From Alcanivorax sediminis (lineage in GTDB: Bacteria; Pseudomonadota; Gammaproteobacteria; Pseudomonadales; Alcanivoracaceae), in NCBI RefSeq assembly GCF_009601165.1, contig NZ_WIRE01000001.1, positions 2,914,001 to 2,978,000 on the forward strand: DNA of 64,000 nt. The letters are read 5' to 3'. Both the position numbers and the translations under genes were made by a program. Positions 7,369 to 16,253 of this stretch are shown here, in pieces; the stretch's first letter is position 1; each line of letters begins with the position of its first letter. Below the pieces are notes generated by a model, which did not search any database, was not told where the DNA came from, and saw only the letters and a program-made list of their open reading frames with translations.

Positions 7369-9984
7369 TCACGCCATGGTGGCAACCAGCAGCCCCTTCA
7401 GCTCCGGAATACAGGAACCACAGTTGGTTCCTGCCTTGCAGCACTGGCCAATAGCTTCCACGGAATCGGCGCCCTCTTCGACTGCCGTTTCGATGGTTTT
7501 CTGGCGAACCTGATGGCAACTGCAAATCACTGGCCCGAGATCCGGGCCAGCATCGGCGGGTTGCCCTGCCAGGATGGACAAGGGTTGCACGTCCTGTTCA
7601 TCGGCAAAGCAGCTGGCCAGCCATTCCACATCGCACAGCGGCAGATTCTCGCCAATGGCCAGCCAGGCAATCAGCTTGCCATTCTGATCCAGTGCTGCGC
7701 GACGGTAATGACCGGTGGAGGGATCATTCAGCGCCAGCCACTGCGCCGCCTCCGGCATCCATTCATGAAGCTGTTGTTCGGTTAGGTCCGCATCGCCGGC
7801 CAGCCGATAGCGTTGTACCTGGCCCGCCTGCAAAAATGCATCGACGGGAACTCGGGCCCAGTACTCCACGGCGGGCGGGGTTGCCGCCGTGAACAACCAG
7901 CCATGCCAGCGGGGTTGCCAGTCGCTGACATGAACCGGCGTATGCTTGAACGCAGGCTGACCGGAATGCGGATCCAGACGTGCCGGCACCAGGGCATCCA
8001 CCCTGGCCCGACGAGAAAACTGATCAGTCCAGTGCATGGGCATAAAAGCCGTACCCGGACGCTGCCCGGCATCGCTTTTTACCCGCACCAGGGCATCACC
8101 GACTTTGCTGGTCAGGCGGACAAAGCCACCATCCTTGAGTCGATAACGCTCAATATCTTTCGGATGCAGTGCTGTGAAGGGCTCACTGAGGTGAGCAAAC
8201 AGGCGCCCGGCCCGGCCGGTCCGTGTCATGGTATGCCACTGATCCCGGATACGGCCGCTATTGAGGATGACCGGGAAAGCCTCACCGATCTTGTGAACCA
8301 CCGGATTTTTGCACACGACAAAGCGGGCACGGCCATCCGCCGTAGCAAAGTGGCCATCCCCGAAACAGCGGGGATCGCTCTGCAAGGGCCACTGCTGCGG
8401 GGCCCAATTTTCATATTGGTCGGCGCTCAGTTCCGCCGCTGCTGTCAGGTCAAGCCGCTTGCCAAACCGGCCAGCCAGTGCGGTGAGCGCCGAGTACTCG
8501 GAAAAAATTTCATGTTCGTGCTGATAGGCAAACGCCTGCGGGTAACCCATGCGGCGCGCCACTTCCGTAATGATCCACCAATCTGCCTTTGCTTCCCCTG
8601 GTGCAGGCACGAAGGGCCGCTGGCGGGACACGCAACGCTCGGAGTTGGTCACCATGCCGGACTTTTCCCCCCAGCCCAGCGCCGGCAGGCGGATGTCTGC
8701 GCAGGCCAGGGTGTCGCCACTGGCCACGCAGTCAGAGACCACCACGGTATCGCAGGCCATTAGCGCATGGCGTACGCGATCCGCTTCAGGGAGTGAATCC
8801 ACCGGGTTGGTGGCCATAATCCAGACGGCTTTAACCTTGCCGCTTTCCACCGCGTTGAACAGGTCTACGGCCGTCAGGCCATTCTGGGTGGCCAGCTTGT
8901 CGGTCTGCCAGAAATCCGCCACGGCGGCATGGTGCTCGGGGTTATCAATATCCAGATGGACAGCCAACTGGTTGGCGAGTCCGCCTACTTCCCTGCCACC
9001 CATGGCATTGGGCTGCCCCGTAATGGAGAACGGACTGGCGCCAGGCTTGCCGACCCGGCCAGTGGCCAGGTGTGCATTGATGATTGCGTTGCCTTGGTCG
9101 GAGCCATTACGCGCCTGGTTAATCCCCTGGGAAAAGACTGTGACGGTTTTGTCGCAGGTGGCAAACCAGTGATAGAAGGTGGTCAGATCTACCTTGGACA
9201 CCCCCATGAAGTCGGCCAGCTCATCCCAGTTATTGCCTTGCTCCCTTGCCGTGGCAAGGGTCGCGTCAAAGCCGTTGGTATGCGCCGCAATGTATTCGTT
9301 ATCGAGAGCGTTGTGATCATCCAGCCAGGTCAGCAGGCCGTTGAACAAGGGCACATCCTGCCCGGGACGAATAGCAATGTGCAGATCGGCCAAATCACAG
9401 GTGGCGGTGCGACGGGGGTCGATCACCACCACTTTCATTTCCGGGCGAGCCTCTTTGGCAGCGGCAATACGCTGGTAAACGATGGGGTGCGCCCAGGCGG
9501 TATTGGAACCGGTCAGGATGACCAGATCGGCAACTTCCAGGTCTTCATAACAGCCCGGCACCACATCCTCACCAAAAGCGCGCTTGTGGGCCACGACCGC
9601 GCTACTCATGCACAGGCGGGAATTGGTATCGATGTTGGCGCTGCCGATGTAGCCCTTCATCAATTTGTTGGCAACGTAATAATCTTCCGTCAGCAACTGA
9701 CCGGACACATAGAACGCCACTGCATCAGGGCCATGTTCATCCACAATACGACGAAAACGGCTGGCCACCTCATCCAGAGCCTGGTCCCAGCTGGTTCGCT
9801 GACCGTCAATTTCCGGGTAAAGCAATCGGTCCTGATCACCCAGGGTCTCCAGCACAGAAGAACCCTTCACGCACAAGCGCCCACCATTGGCAGGGTGAAC
9901 TTCGTCACCTTGCAGGGTTTTGCCATCGGTGCGGATACCGCAACCAACACCACAATATGGACAGGTGGTACAGATACTACTCAT
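7369..9984 (-). CDS. nasA: Assimilatory nitrate reductase, catalytic subunit
   Basis: This cytoplasmic molybdopterin enzyme reduces nitrate to nitrite. The 871-residue protein begins with the [4Fe-4S] cysteine set CPYCGVGCGI, with a further Cys in GGRLCVKG. The molybdopterin oxidoreductase and dinucleotide-binding domains follow. From residue ~820 it ends in a BFD-type [2Fe-2S] domain (CSCHQ ... CCKAGTNCGSC), as in the long NasA form. No twin-arginine signal is present, which supports the assimilatory rather than the periplasmic type. Its ATG overlaps the stop of the upstream FAD reductase gene (ATGA), so the two are translationally coupled. It is the fourth gene of the minus-strand nitrate operon. 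The symbol follows Klebsiella usage; in some genomes nasA names the transporter. Confidence 0.95.
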   Translation of the reverse strand: MSSICTTCPYCGVGCGIRTDGKTLQGDEVHPANGGRLCVKGSSVLETLGDQDRLLYPEIDGQRTSWDQALDEVASRFRRIVDEHGPDAVAFYVSGQLLTEDYYVANKLMKGYIGSANIDTNSRLCMSSAVVAHKRAFGEDVVPGCYEDLEVADLVILTGSNTAWAHPIVYQRIAAAKEARPEMKVVVIDPRRTATCDLADLHIAIRPGQDVPLFNGLLTWLDDHNALDNEYIAAHTNGFDATLATAREQGNNWDELADFMGVSKVDLTTFYHWFATCDKTVTVFSQGINQARNGSDQGNAIINAHLATGRVGKPGASPFSITGQPNAMGGREVGGLANQLAVHLDIDNPEHHAAVADFWQTDKLATQNGLTAVDLFNAVESGKVKAVWIMATNPVDSLPEADRVRHALMACDTVVVSDCVASGDTLACADIRLPALGWGEKSGMVTNSERCVSRQRPFVPAPGEAKADWWIITEVARRMGYPQAFAYQHEHEIFSEYSALTALAGRFGKRLDLTAAAELSADQYENWAPQQWPLQSDPRCFGDGHFATADGRARFVVCKNPVVHKIGEAFPVILNSGRIRDQWHTMTRTGRAGRLFAHLSEPFTALHPKDIERYRLKDGGFVRLTSKVGDALVRVKSDAGQRPGTAFMPMHWTDQFSRRARVDALVPARLDPHSGQPAFKHTPVHVSDWQPRWHGWLFTAATPPAVEYWARVPVDAFLQAGQVQRYRLAGDADLTEQQLHEWMPEAAQWLALNDPSTGHYRRAALDQNGKLIAWLAIGENLPLCDVEWLASCFADEQDVQPLSILAGQPADAGPDLGPVICSCHQVRQKTIETAVEEGADSVEAIGQCCKAGTNCGSCIPELKGLLVATMA

Positions 9985-11213
9985 GCGGCGATTTCCTCCT
10001 CGCTGTCACCACGCTTGCCAGCTGCGTTGCAGAACGCCTCCCCCATGAGCAGGACCTCGCGCAACGACGTGATGTCGGTACGCTCCCGCCACAGGTTTTC
10101 ATACCAGGCTGCATCAGTGACATCCCCATACAGCACCATACCGACAATGCGATTATCCACCACCTGCAAGCGGCGATAACTGTCCGGCAGATTGAGCTGC
10201 AGGGTTTCCCCTTCCCCTTCAAAATCCCCAAGGGACACCAGATCAATGCCGGAAATTTTGAGACGGGTAGCACTATCGGCAAACAGGTAACGACGGTGCC
10301 CAAGCTCTGCCAGATGGCTGGCACAGACCGCTGCCTGTTCATACAACGGCGCGACCAGGCCAAAGGTGCGGTTACGGTGCTCCACGCATTCGCCAATGGC
10401 GTAAATGGCAGGGTCAAACGTTTGCAAGGTATCGTCCACACGGACACCTTGGTTAACGGTTAAGCCTGCTTGATCGGCCAGTTCAGTGCGCGGAACAATC
10501 CCAACGGCCTGAACCATGTAGTCGGCTGGCAGGCGCTGACCATCGCCAAGAATCACCGCGGATATCGCTCCTTCACCGTCATCTTGCAACGACGCGGTGC
10601 GCGCCTGCATGACGAATTTCACGCCACGCTGTTCCAGGTCGGCCTGCAAACGATGGCCCGCGGTTTCGTCCAGTTGTTGATTCAGCAGATGGCCGCGACT
10701 GTGTATCAGGGTCACATCGTGCCCCTGCTTCACCAGCGCATCGGCGGCCTCCAGCCCTAAAAAGCCGCCGCCCACGACCACTACACGGGCGGCCGAGAGC
10801 GACAACAACTTGCGGACGTCATAAAGGTCACGAAAACTCATGACGCCCTGTAATTCGACACCCTCAACGGGTAGCTTGCGGGGCGCAGCCCCGGTAGCCA
10901 GCACCAGGCGGTCGTAGTCCAGCTTGTGGCCGGCGGCGGTGACCACCTGACGACGGTGGCGGCGGATAGCCACCACCGGTGAACCGGTTATGAGTCGAAT
11001 ATTCCGGTCCCGGTACCACTGGTGCGGGTGGGTGGTGATGGCGGTTTCATCCGTACCACCACCCAACAAGGGGGACAGCATGACCCGGTTGTAACCGGCA
11101 AAGGGCTCCTCGCCGACGACGGTGATCTGATACAGATCTGGCGCCAGGCGAGTGACCTCCTCCAGCAGACGGATGGCCGCCATGCCGTTACCGATTACCA
11201 CCAGTTTCTTCAT
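9981..11213 (-). CDS. FAD-dependent NAD(P)H oxidoreductase, electron-transfer subunit of nitrate reductase
   Basis: This 410-residue protein resembles the N-terminal third of NirB. It has an FAD-binding start (VVIGNGMAAIRLLEE), a second dinucleotide fold (VVVVGGGFLGLEAADAL) and the FAD-contact region AIYAIGECVEH. It probably passes electrons from NAD(P)H to NasA. The equivalent is called NasC in Klebsiella and NasB in Bacillus, so no symbol is given. It lacks the siroheme and [2Fe-2S] modules of NirB. ATG 11213 is used: the longer frame (to 11294) would run into nirD, and the protein family starts at MKKLVVIGNG. It lies 19 bp after nirD and overlaps nasA by 4 bp. Confidence 0.88.
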   Translation of the reverse strand: MKKLVVIGNGMAAIRLLEEVTRLAPDLYQITVVGEEPFAGYNRVMLSPLLGGGTDETAITTHPHQWYRDRNIRLITGSPVVAIRRHRRQVVTAAGHKLDYDRLVLATGAAPRKLPVEGVELQGVMSFRDLYDVRKLLSLSAARVVVVGGGFLGLEAADALVKQGHDVTLIHSRGHLLNQQLDETAGHRLQADLEQRGVKFVMQARTASLQDDGEGAISAVILGDGQRLPADYMVQAVGIVPRTELADQAGLTVNQGVRVDDTLQTFDPAIYAIGECVEHRNRTFGLVAPLYEQAAVCASHLAELGHRRYLFADSATRLKISGIDLVSLGDFEGEGETLQLNLPDSYRRLQVVDNRIVGMVLYGDVTDAAWYENLWRERTDITSLREVLLMGEAFCNAAGKRGDSEEEIAA

Positions 11214-11232
11214 TACTGCCCTACCCTTATGG

Positions 11233-11583
11233 TCAGTTTGTTGCCGAGGTGGCAACTTCGATGACGTCGCCTTCCACCCGAACCGGATAGACATTCAAGG
11301 TGACGGTTTCATCTTCGAGACACTGACCGGTCTCCAGATCAAAGTGCTGCTTGTAGATCGGGGAAGCGACCACTTTGCGGCCTCCCAGTGATCCCAGCAG
11401 CCCCCTGCTCAGCACATTCGCATGGCTGAACGGGTCCATATTATCGAGTGCAAAGAAGTGGCCATCGCGGGTGCAGAATAATGCCGCCTGACCTTCTGGC
11501 AAACGCACACCTACTCCGGTACCCGGCAGCACATCGCTTACCTTGCACACGGCTTTCCATTCCACTGCCAGAGCGCTGTTCAT
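11233..11583 (-). CDS. nirD: Nitrite reductase [NAD(P)H], small subunit
   Basis: NirD is the 116-residue Rieske-like partner of NirB in reduction of nitrite to ammonium. The fold is indicated by the FALDNMDPFSHANVLSRG region and by SPIYKQHFDLETGQCL. As is normal for NirD, the Cys and His ligands of a true Rieske cluster are absent. It starts 2 bp after the nirB stop, so the two are surely co-translated. Confidence 0.95.
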   Translation of the reverse strand: MNSALAVEWKAVCKVSDVLPGTGVGVRLPEGQAALFCTRDGHFFALDNMDPFSHANVLSRGLLGSLGGRKVVASPIYKQHFDLETGQCLEDETVTLNVYPVRVEGDVIEVATSATN

Positions 11584-11585
11584 GC

Positions 11586-14114
11586 TTATGCCTCCTCAAC
11601 CAGTTCGATACGTTCATGATCGTAAGCCGGACGACGCTGACCGCGCTCACGCACGTATTGCAGGTTGTCGTCGGCGCTCTCATCGTTGACGAAATGCTTG
11701 AAGCGCTTAACCGCTTCCTCGTCTTCCACCGTGGTCTTCCACTCACACTGGTAAGTGGCGATCACGTGCTTCATCTGTTCTTCCAGTTCTTCCCCGATGC
11801 CCAGCGAGTCTTCCAGAATGACTTCCTTCAGGTAGTCCAGGCCACCTTCCAGGTTTTCCAGCCAGACGCTGGTGCGCTGCAAACGATCTGCCGTCTTGAT
11901 GTAGAACATCAGGAAACGGTCGATGGTTTTAATCAGCTCTTCATCAGACAGGTCAGAGGCAAACAGGTCGGCGTGACGGGGACGCATGCCACCGTTACCA
12001 CACACGTACAGATTCCAGCCTTTCTCGGTGGCAATGACACCCACGTCCTTGCTCTGCGCTTCGGCGCACTCACGGGTACATCCGCTGATGGCCATCTTCA
12101 GTTTGTGCGGGCTACGCAGGCCCTTGTAGCGCTCTTCTACCTGGATGGCAGTGCCGACAGAGTCTTTCACCCCGTAGCGACACCAGGTAGAACCGACACA
12201 GGACTTCACGGTACGCAGGGACTTGCCGTAGGCGTGACCGGTCTCAAAACCAGCATCGACCAGGATCTTCCAGATTTCCGGCAGTTGCTCCACGCGTGCG
12301 CCGAACAGATCAACACGCTGGCCACCCGTGATCTTGGTATAGAGGTCATACTTCTTGGCTACTTCACCCAGCACGATCAATTTGTCGGGAGTGATTTCAC
12401 CACCCGCCACACGGGGTACGATGGAATAGGTGCCATCACGCTGCATGTTGCCGAGGAAGTAATCGTTGGTGTCCTGCAAACCGGCGTGGGGCTTGTTCAG
12501 CACATAGTCGTTCCAGCAGGACGCCAGTACTGATGCTGCCGTCGGTTTACAGATGTCACAACCGTCACCTGTGCCGTGCTTCTCGAGCAACTCGTCAAAG
12601 GTGGTGATCTGACCAACACGCACCAGGTGATAAATTTCCTGACGGGAATACGGGAAGTGTTCGCAGAGGTGGTTGTTCACTTCCACACCACGTTTTTCCA
12701 GCTCGCTGTCCAGTACCTGCTTCACCAAGGCGGAACAACCACCACAGGTCGCAGAAGCCTTGGTACAGGCTTTCAGGTCACCCACGGTCATGGCGCCACC
12801 ATCGATCGCGGCGCACAGATCACCTTTGGACACGTTATTACAGGAACAAATCTGGGCGGTGTCGGGCAATGCGTCGGCACCCAGCAGCGGCGCACCATCG
12901 GATACCGGTGCCACCAGGGCAGCCGGATCACCCGGCAAGTCCATTTCGTTCAGGCACAGCTGCAGCAAGTTGCCGTAATCGGCGGCATCACCGACCAGCA
13001 CCGCACCCAGCAGCTTCTTGCCACACTCACTGATCACCGCTTTCTTGTAAACGCCTGCGGTCTGATCCATGAATACGGTACTGCGACAGCCCGGAGTGCT
13101 GCCATGGGCATCGCCGATGGAGGCCACGTCGACACCCATCAGTTTGAGCTTGGTGCTCATGTCAGCACCCTGGAAGGACTTGTCAGCCTTGCCCATCAGG
13201 TGTTCGGCAGCGATTTCCGCCATCTGGTAACCCGGCGCCACCAGACCAAAGATGCGGCCATTCCACAGCGCCACTTCACCTATGGCATAGACATCGGCAT
13301 CGGAGGTGAGGCAGTGGTCGTTGACCACGATACCGCCCCGCTCGCCCAGCTCCAGTTCGCAGGCGCGACCCAGTGCATCCTGGGGACGAATACCGGCAGA
13401 GAACACAATCAGGTCGGTTTCCAGATGCTTGTCTTCACCAAACACCATACGGTGCTTGCAGCTTTCGCCATCGACAATTTCCTGGGTGCCGGTGCTGGTA
13501 TGGACCTTCACGCCCAGCTCCTGGATCTTGTCCTTGAGCAGCGCGCCACCAAAATCATCGACCTGTACGGCCATCAAACGCGGAGCAAATTCCACCACAT
13601 GGGTTTCCAGACCAAGATCGTGCAGCGCCTTGGCCGCTTCCAGCCCGAGCAGACCGCCGCCCACGACGGTACCCACCTTGCCACCCTTGCTGGCGGCAAT
13701 CATGGCGTCCAGATCGTCGATGGTGCGGTACACAAAGCAGTTTTCGCGATCGTTACCCGGGATCGGCGGCACGAAAGGATAAGAACCGGTGGCCAGTACC
13801 AGCTTGTCGTAAGAGAGGGTTTCACCGGTGTTGGTCGTGACGGTTTTCGCCGCACGATCAATGCTGTCTGCGCGGGTCTTGAGCTTCAGGGCAATGTTGT
13901 GCTCTTCAAAGAAGCCCTGCGGTACCAGCGACAGGTCATCGGCAGTCTTGCCGGAAAAATAACTGGTCAACCCGACACGGTCGTAAGCCGGCAGCGGCTC
14001 TTCACACAGTACGGTAATGTCGAATTGCTCACGGCCACCCTGGGCAACCAGCGCTTCCAGATAACGCTGACCTACCATCCCGTGTCCGATCAAAAGAAGT
14101 TGTTGCTTGGCCAT
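11586..14114 (-). CDS. nirB: Nitrite reductase [NAD(P)H], large subunit
   Basis: NirB reduces nitrite to ammonium with six electrons from NAD(P)H in the cytoplasm. Domains in order are an FAD/NAD(P) pyridine-nucleotide reductase region (LLIGHGMVG, then GTVVGGGLLGLEAAKAL), a BFD-like [2Fe-2S] region (CSCNNVSKGDLC ... ATCGGC), a ferredoxin-like half-domain, and the siroheme/[4Fe-4S] domain with CVGSTWCRYG and SGCTRECAEAQ carrying the four ligand Cys. The start used is ATG 14114 with GAGGGTGAG upstream; a GTG 9 bp earlier lies within that site. The 842-residue length is standard. It is the first gene of the operon nirB-nirD-FAD reductase-nasA. A sigma-54 promoter sits about 40 bp upstream. Confidence 0.96.
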   Translation of the reverse strand: MAKQQLLLIGHGMVGQRYLEALVAQGGREQFDITVLCEEPLPAYDRVGLTSYFSGKTADDLSLVPQGFFEEHNIALKLKTRADSIDRAAKTVTTNTGETLSYDKLVLATGSYPFVPPIPGNDRENCFVYRTIDDLDAMIAASKGGKVGTVVGGGLLGLEAAKALHDLGLETHVVEFAPRLMAVQVDDFGGALLKDKIQELGVKVHTSTGTQEIVDGESCKHRMVFGEDKHLETDLIVFSAGIRPQDALGRACELELGERGGIVVNDHCLTSDADVYAIGEVALWNGRIFGLVAPGYQMAEIAAEHLMGKADKSFQGADMSTKLKLMGVDVASIGDAHGSTPGCRSTVFMDQTAGVYKKAVISECGKKLLGAVLVGDAADYGNLLQLCLNEMDLPGDPAALVAPVSDGAPLLGADALPDTAQICSCNNVSKGDLCAAIDGGAMTVGDLKACTKASATCGGCSALVKQVLDSELEKRGVEVNNHLCEHFPYSRQEIYHLVRVGQITTFDELLEKHGTGDGCDICKPTAASVLASCWNDYVLNKPHAGLQDTNDYFLGNMQRDGTYSIVPRVAGGEITPDKLIVLGEVAKKYDLYTKITGGQRVDLFGARVEQLPEIWKILVDAGFETGHAYGKSLRTVKSCVGSTWCRYGVKDSVGTAIQVEERYKGLRSPHKLKMAISGCTRECAEAQSKDVGVIATEKGWNLYVCGNGGMRPRHADLFASDLSDEELIKTIDRFLMFYIKTADRLQRTSVWLENLEGGLDYLKEVILEDSLGIGEELEEQMKHVIATYQCEWKTTVEDEEAVKRFKHFVNDESADDNLQYVRERGQRRPAYDHERIELVEEA

Positions 14115-14153
14115 AAGGCTCACCCTCGCGGTGCGTAACTGACACCGACATAC

Positions 14154-14170
14154 AGCAAGGGCTGTGCCAA
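14154..14170 (-). promoter_or_regulatory. Sigma-54 promoter of nirB
   Basis: The minus strand reads TTGGCACAGCCCTTGCT, matching the -24/-12 consensus TGGCAC(A/G)-N4-TTGC(A/T) throughout. It places the transcript start near 14142, some 28 nt before the nirB ATG. Confidence 0.85.
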
Positions 14171-14266
14171 CTTGTTAACCCACTGTTTTTGATAAGCTTT
14201 TATTGATTATTTGGCGAAGAAGCGCATTTCAATGCATTTTTTTAATGCGTTAATGCACGACGACGA

Positions 14267-14282
14267 TGCACCTTTTCGTGCA
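14267..14282. promoter_or_regulatory. Candidate activator site, TGCAC-N6-GTGCA
   Basis: TGCACCTTTTCGTGCA is a perfect inverted repeat of the NtrC half-site type, but its spacer is one base shorter than the classical GCAC-N7-GTGC sites of glnA. It lies ~100 bp upstream of the nirB sigma-54 promoter, a normal enhancer distance. NtrC binding is inferred. Confidence 0.4.
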
Positions 14283-14544
14283 CCTCCATGAGTCATAATT
14301 GCGCGCCAACGATGCGCACTGCTCACATTTCAGCCTTTCTGCAGCTGCATTCTCCCGTTGCTGAAAAATGCCCCATTCGAGCACCCAGCCTTTCCTGTAT
14401 AAGGAAGGCGCAACAATATCAGCACCAAACACCACCCAGCCTTTATCTGCATACAGGCTCTACCCCCTGTCCGGCACATGGAGAGCACAACCTCGACGCA
14501 GCCCCAAAGCACTCATTTGCAGCAAACTCCGGAAATCCCGTTTT

Positions 14545-14561
14545 TGCACACATGGAGCGCA
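14545..14561. promoter_or_regulatory. Candidate NtrC-like site near the transporter promoter
   Basis: TGCACACATGGAGCGCA has the 17-bp length and the left half of NtrC sites. The right half is imperfect (GCGCA for GTGCA). It is ~105 bp upstream of the plus-strand sigma-54 promoter. Confidence 0.35.
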
Positions 14562-14666
14562 TCATTTTCGCCCCATGATGCAGCCAAAAGCCTCACTATC
14601 CTGCACAAACTTTCTCACTTTTAGCCCAAAACAGAAACAAACCCTTTAAATTCAATACCTTAAATG

Positions 14667-14683
14667 TTGGCACGACGATTGCT
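14667..14683 (+). promoter_or_regulatory. Sigma-54 promoter of the nitrate transporter gene
   Basis: TTGGCACGACGATTGCT matches the -24/-12 consensus TGGCACG-N4-TTGCT exactly. The transcript should start near 14695, about 30 nt before ATG 14725. Confidence 0.87.
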
Positions 14684-14724
14684 TTAACCGCTGCATCGAC
14701 CAACCGCCCGTGGATGGAGCCATC

Positions 14725-16194
14725 ATGAGCGCCGACAAGCTGAACCTTCTTAATTTTTCTGCACCGCGCATCCGCCTGCTACACCTGAGCTGGATCGCCT
14801 TCTTCATTACCTTTGTTGTGTGGTTTTCCCATGCGCCGCTCATGGGGCATCTGCGTGAGGCCTTTGATCTGACCACTGAGCAGGTCAAGGCCTTGCTGAT
14901 CCTTAACGTCGCCCTGACGATTCCTTCCCGCGTCATCATCGGTTCGCTGGTAGATCGCTACGGTCCCCGCAAGGTATTCGGTTCTCTCCTGATCATCTCC
15001 GCCTTCCCTTGCTGGGCATTTGCCATGTCCACGACATTTGAACAGCTGGCCATTACCCGTTTGCTGCTGGGTTTTGTCGGAGCGGGCTTTGTTGTCGGCA
15101 TTCGCCTGATTGGTGAGTGGTTCCCGGCAAACGAAGTGGGTCTGGCTGAAGGTGTGTACGGTGGCTGGGGCAACTTCGGCTCTGCCGCCGCAGCGATTAC
15201 CCTCCCGACTGTCGCCATGATGTTTGGTGGCGATGATGGTTGGCGCTGGGCCATTGCCAGCACCGGCCTGATCGCCCTGCTTTATGGCCTGGTTTTCCTG
15301 TGGCGTGCACGCAATACCCCCAAGGGTTCTTCCTACTTCAAGCCCAAGCGTAGCGCGGCGCTGGAAGTCAGTACCAAGCGTGACCTGTACTTCTATCTCG
15401 CCATGAGCGTACCGCTGTATGCCGCCCTGTTGGTCATCGTATGGCGTCTCGGTCCGTCCAACCTGGCCCTGTTTGGCACTACACCCCAGTACGTCTTGAT
15501 TGCCCTCATCCTGGCTCTTGGCATCGTGCAGATCGGTCAGGCGTGGCGCGTTAACCGCGAGCACCTCAAGGAAGGGGTGGATGAACACGACCGTTACAGC
15601 TTCAAGCAGGTTGCCATTCTTGACCTGTCATACCTGGTGACCTTCGGTTCGGAGCTGGCCGTAGTGTCCATGCTGCCCCTGTTCTTTGCCGACACCTTTG
15701 GGCTCGAGCCAGTAATGGCAGGCCTGCTCGCCTCCGGTTATGCCTTCATGAACCTGGCGGCCCGTCCCGGTGGCGGCTGGCTCTCTGACAAGTTTGGCCG
15801 CAAGAAATCCCTGATTATCCTGCTCGCCGGCCTGATGGTGGGTTATGGTCTGATGAGTCAGATCGGCAGCACCTGGCCCGTGGCACTGGCTGTTATTGCC
15901 ACCATGTGTTGTTCCTTCTTTGTTCAGGCTGGTGAAGGCGCGGTTTTTGCCACCGTACCGCTGATCAAGCGCCGTCTCACCGGCCAGATTGCCGGCATGG
16001 TAGGAGCCTACGGCAATACCGGCGCCGTGATTTTCCTGACCGTGCTGACCTTTGTGGATCCCAGCACCTTCTTCCTGGTGATTGCTGCCAGCGCCGCCGT
16101 TGCTCTGGCTGCCGTCCAGTTTCTCGATGAGCCCAAAGGGCACATTGCAGAAATCGACGAAAAAGGGGAAGTTCAGCTTATCAAAGTGGGCTGA
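14725..16194 (+). CDS. Nitrate/nitrite transporter, MFS NNP family
   Basis: This 489-residue inner-membrane protein of twelve hydrophobic segments imports nitrate (or exchanges nitrate and nitrite). The NNP family's Gly-rich signatures are present: [12 protein letters not shown] in the first half and GAYGNTGAV in the second. An Arg after TM2 (PSRVIIGSL) matches the substrate-binding Arg of NarK. The start is ATG 14725 with GGATGGAG 5 nt upstream; a GTG at 14710 would precede this site. Divergent nitrate and nitrite reductase genes and the sigma-54 promoter point to uptake for assimilation under nitrogen limitation. NarK and plant-type NasA names are both used for such proteins, so no symbol is given. 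Confidence 0.93.
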   Translation: MSADKLNLLNFSAPRIRLLHLSWIAFFITFVVWFSHAPLMGHLREAFDLTTEQVKALLILNVALTIPSRVIIGSLVDRYGPRKVFGSLLIISAFPCWAFAMSTTFEQLAITRLLLGFVGAGFVVGIRLIGEWFPANEVGLAEGVYGGWGNFGSAAAAITLPTVAMMFGGDDGWRWAIASTGLIALLYGLVFLWRARNTPKGSSYFKPKRSAALEVSTKRDLYFYLAMSVPLYAALLVIVWRLGPSNLALFGTTPQYVLIALILALGIVQIGQAWRVNREHLKEGVDEHDRYSFKQVAILDLSYLVTFGSELAVVSMLPLFFADTFGLEPVMAGLLASGYAFMNLAARPGGGWLSDKFGRKKSLIILLAGLMVGYGLMSQIGSTWPVALAVIATMCCSFFVQAGEGAVFATVPLIKRRLTGQIAGMVGAYGNTGAVIFLTVLTFVDPSTFFLVIAASAAVALAAVQFLDEPKGHIAEIDEKGEVQLIKVG

Positions 16195-16204
16195 ACCAAA
16201 CAGG

Positions 16205-16224
16205 GCCGGCCGATTCTGGCCGGC
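16205..16224 (+). terminator. Hairpin between the transporter and phosphatase-kinase genes
   Basis: GCCGGCC and GGCCGGC form a perfect 7-bp GC stem with a 6-nt loop, 10 nt after the transporter stop and 29 nt before the next ATG. There is no T-run, so it may only attenuate read-through or stabilise the upstream message. Confidence 0.4.
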
Positions 16225-16253
16225 TCGTTCAGGAATGAACACAGGATTTGACG

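Larger units (their letters stand above)
14115..14724. promoter_or_regulatory. Divergent control region of the nitrate assimilation locus
   Basis: This 610-bp non-coding stretch between nirB and the transporter gene is AT-richer than its surroundings and contains no credible gene. At each edge is a sigma-54 promoter pointing outward, and between them are several TGCAC/GTGCA-type half sites. The layout suits enhancer-bound NtrC or a similar activator serving both directions. The middle (about 14300-14540) shows nothing else that I can name. Confidence 0.75.

Noticed and set aside
12576..14138. A 520-codon open frame on the plus strand opposite nirB
   Set aside because: It is the antisense of nirB, whose siroheme and [2Fe-2S] motifs are intact on the minus strand. 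The translated frame shows no domain.
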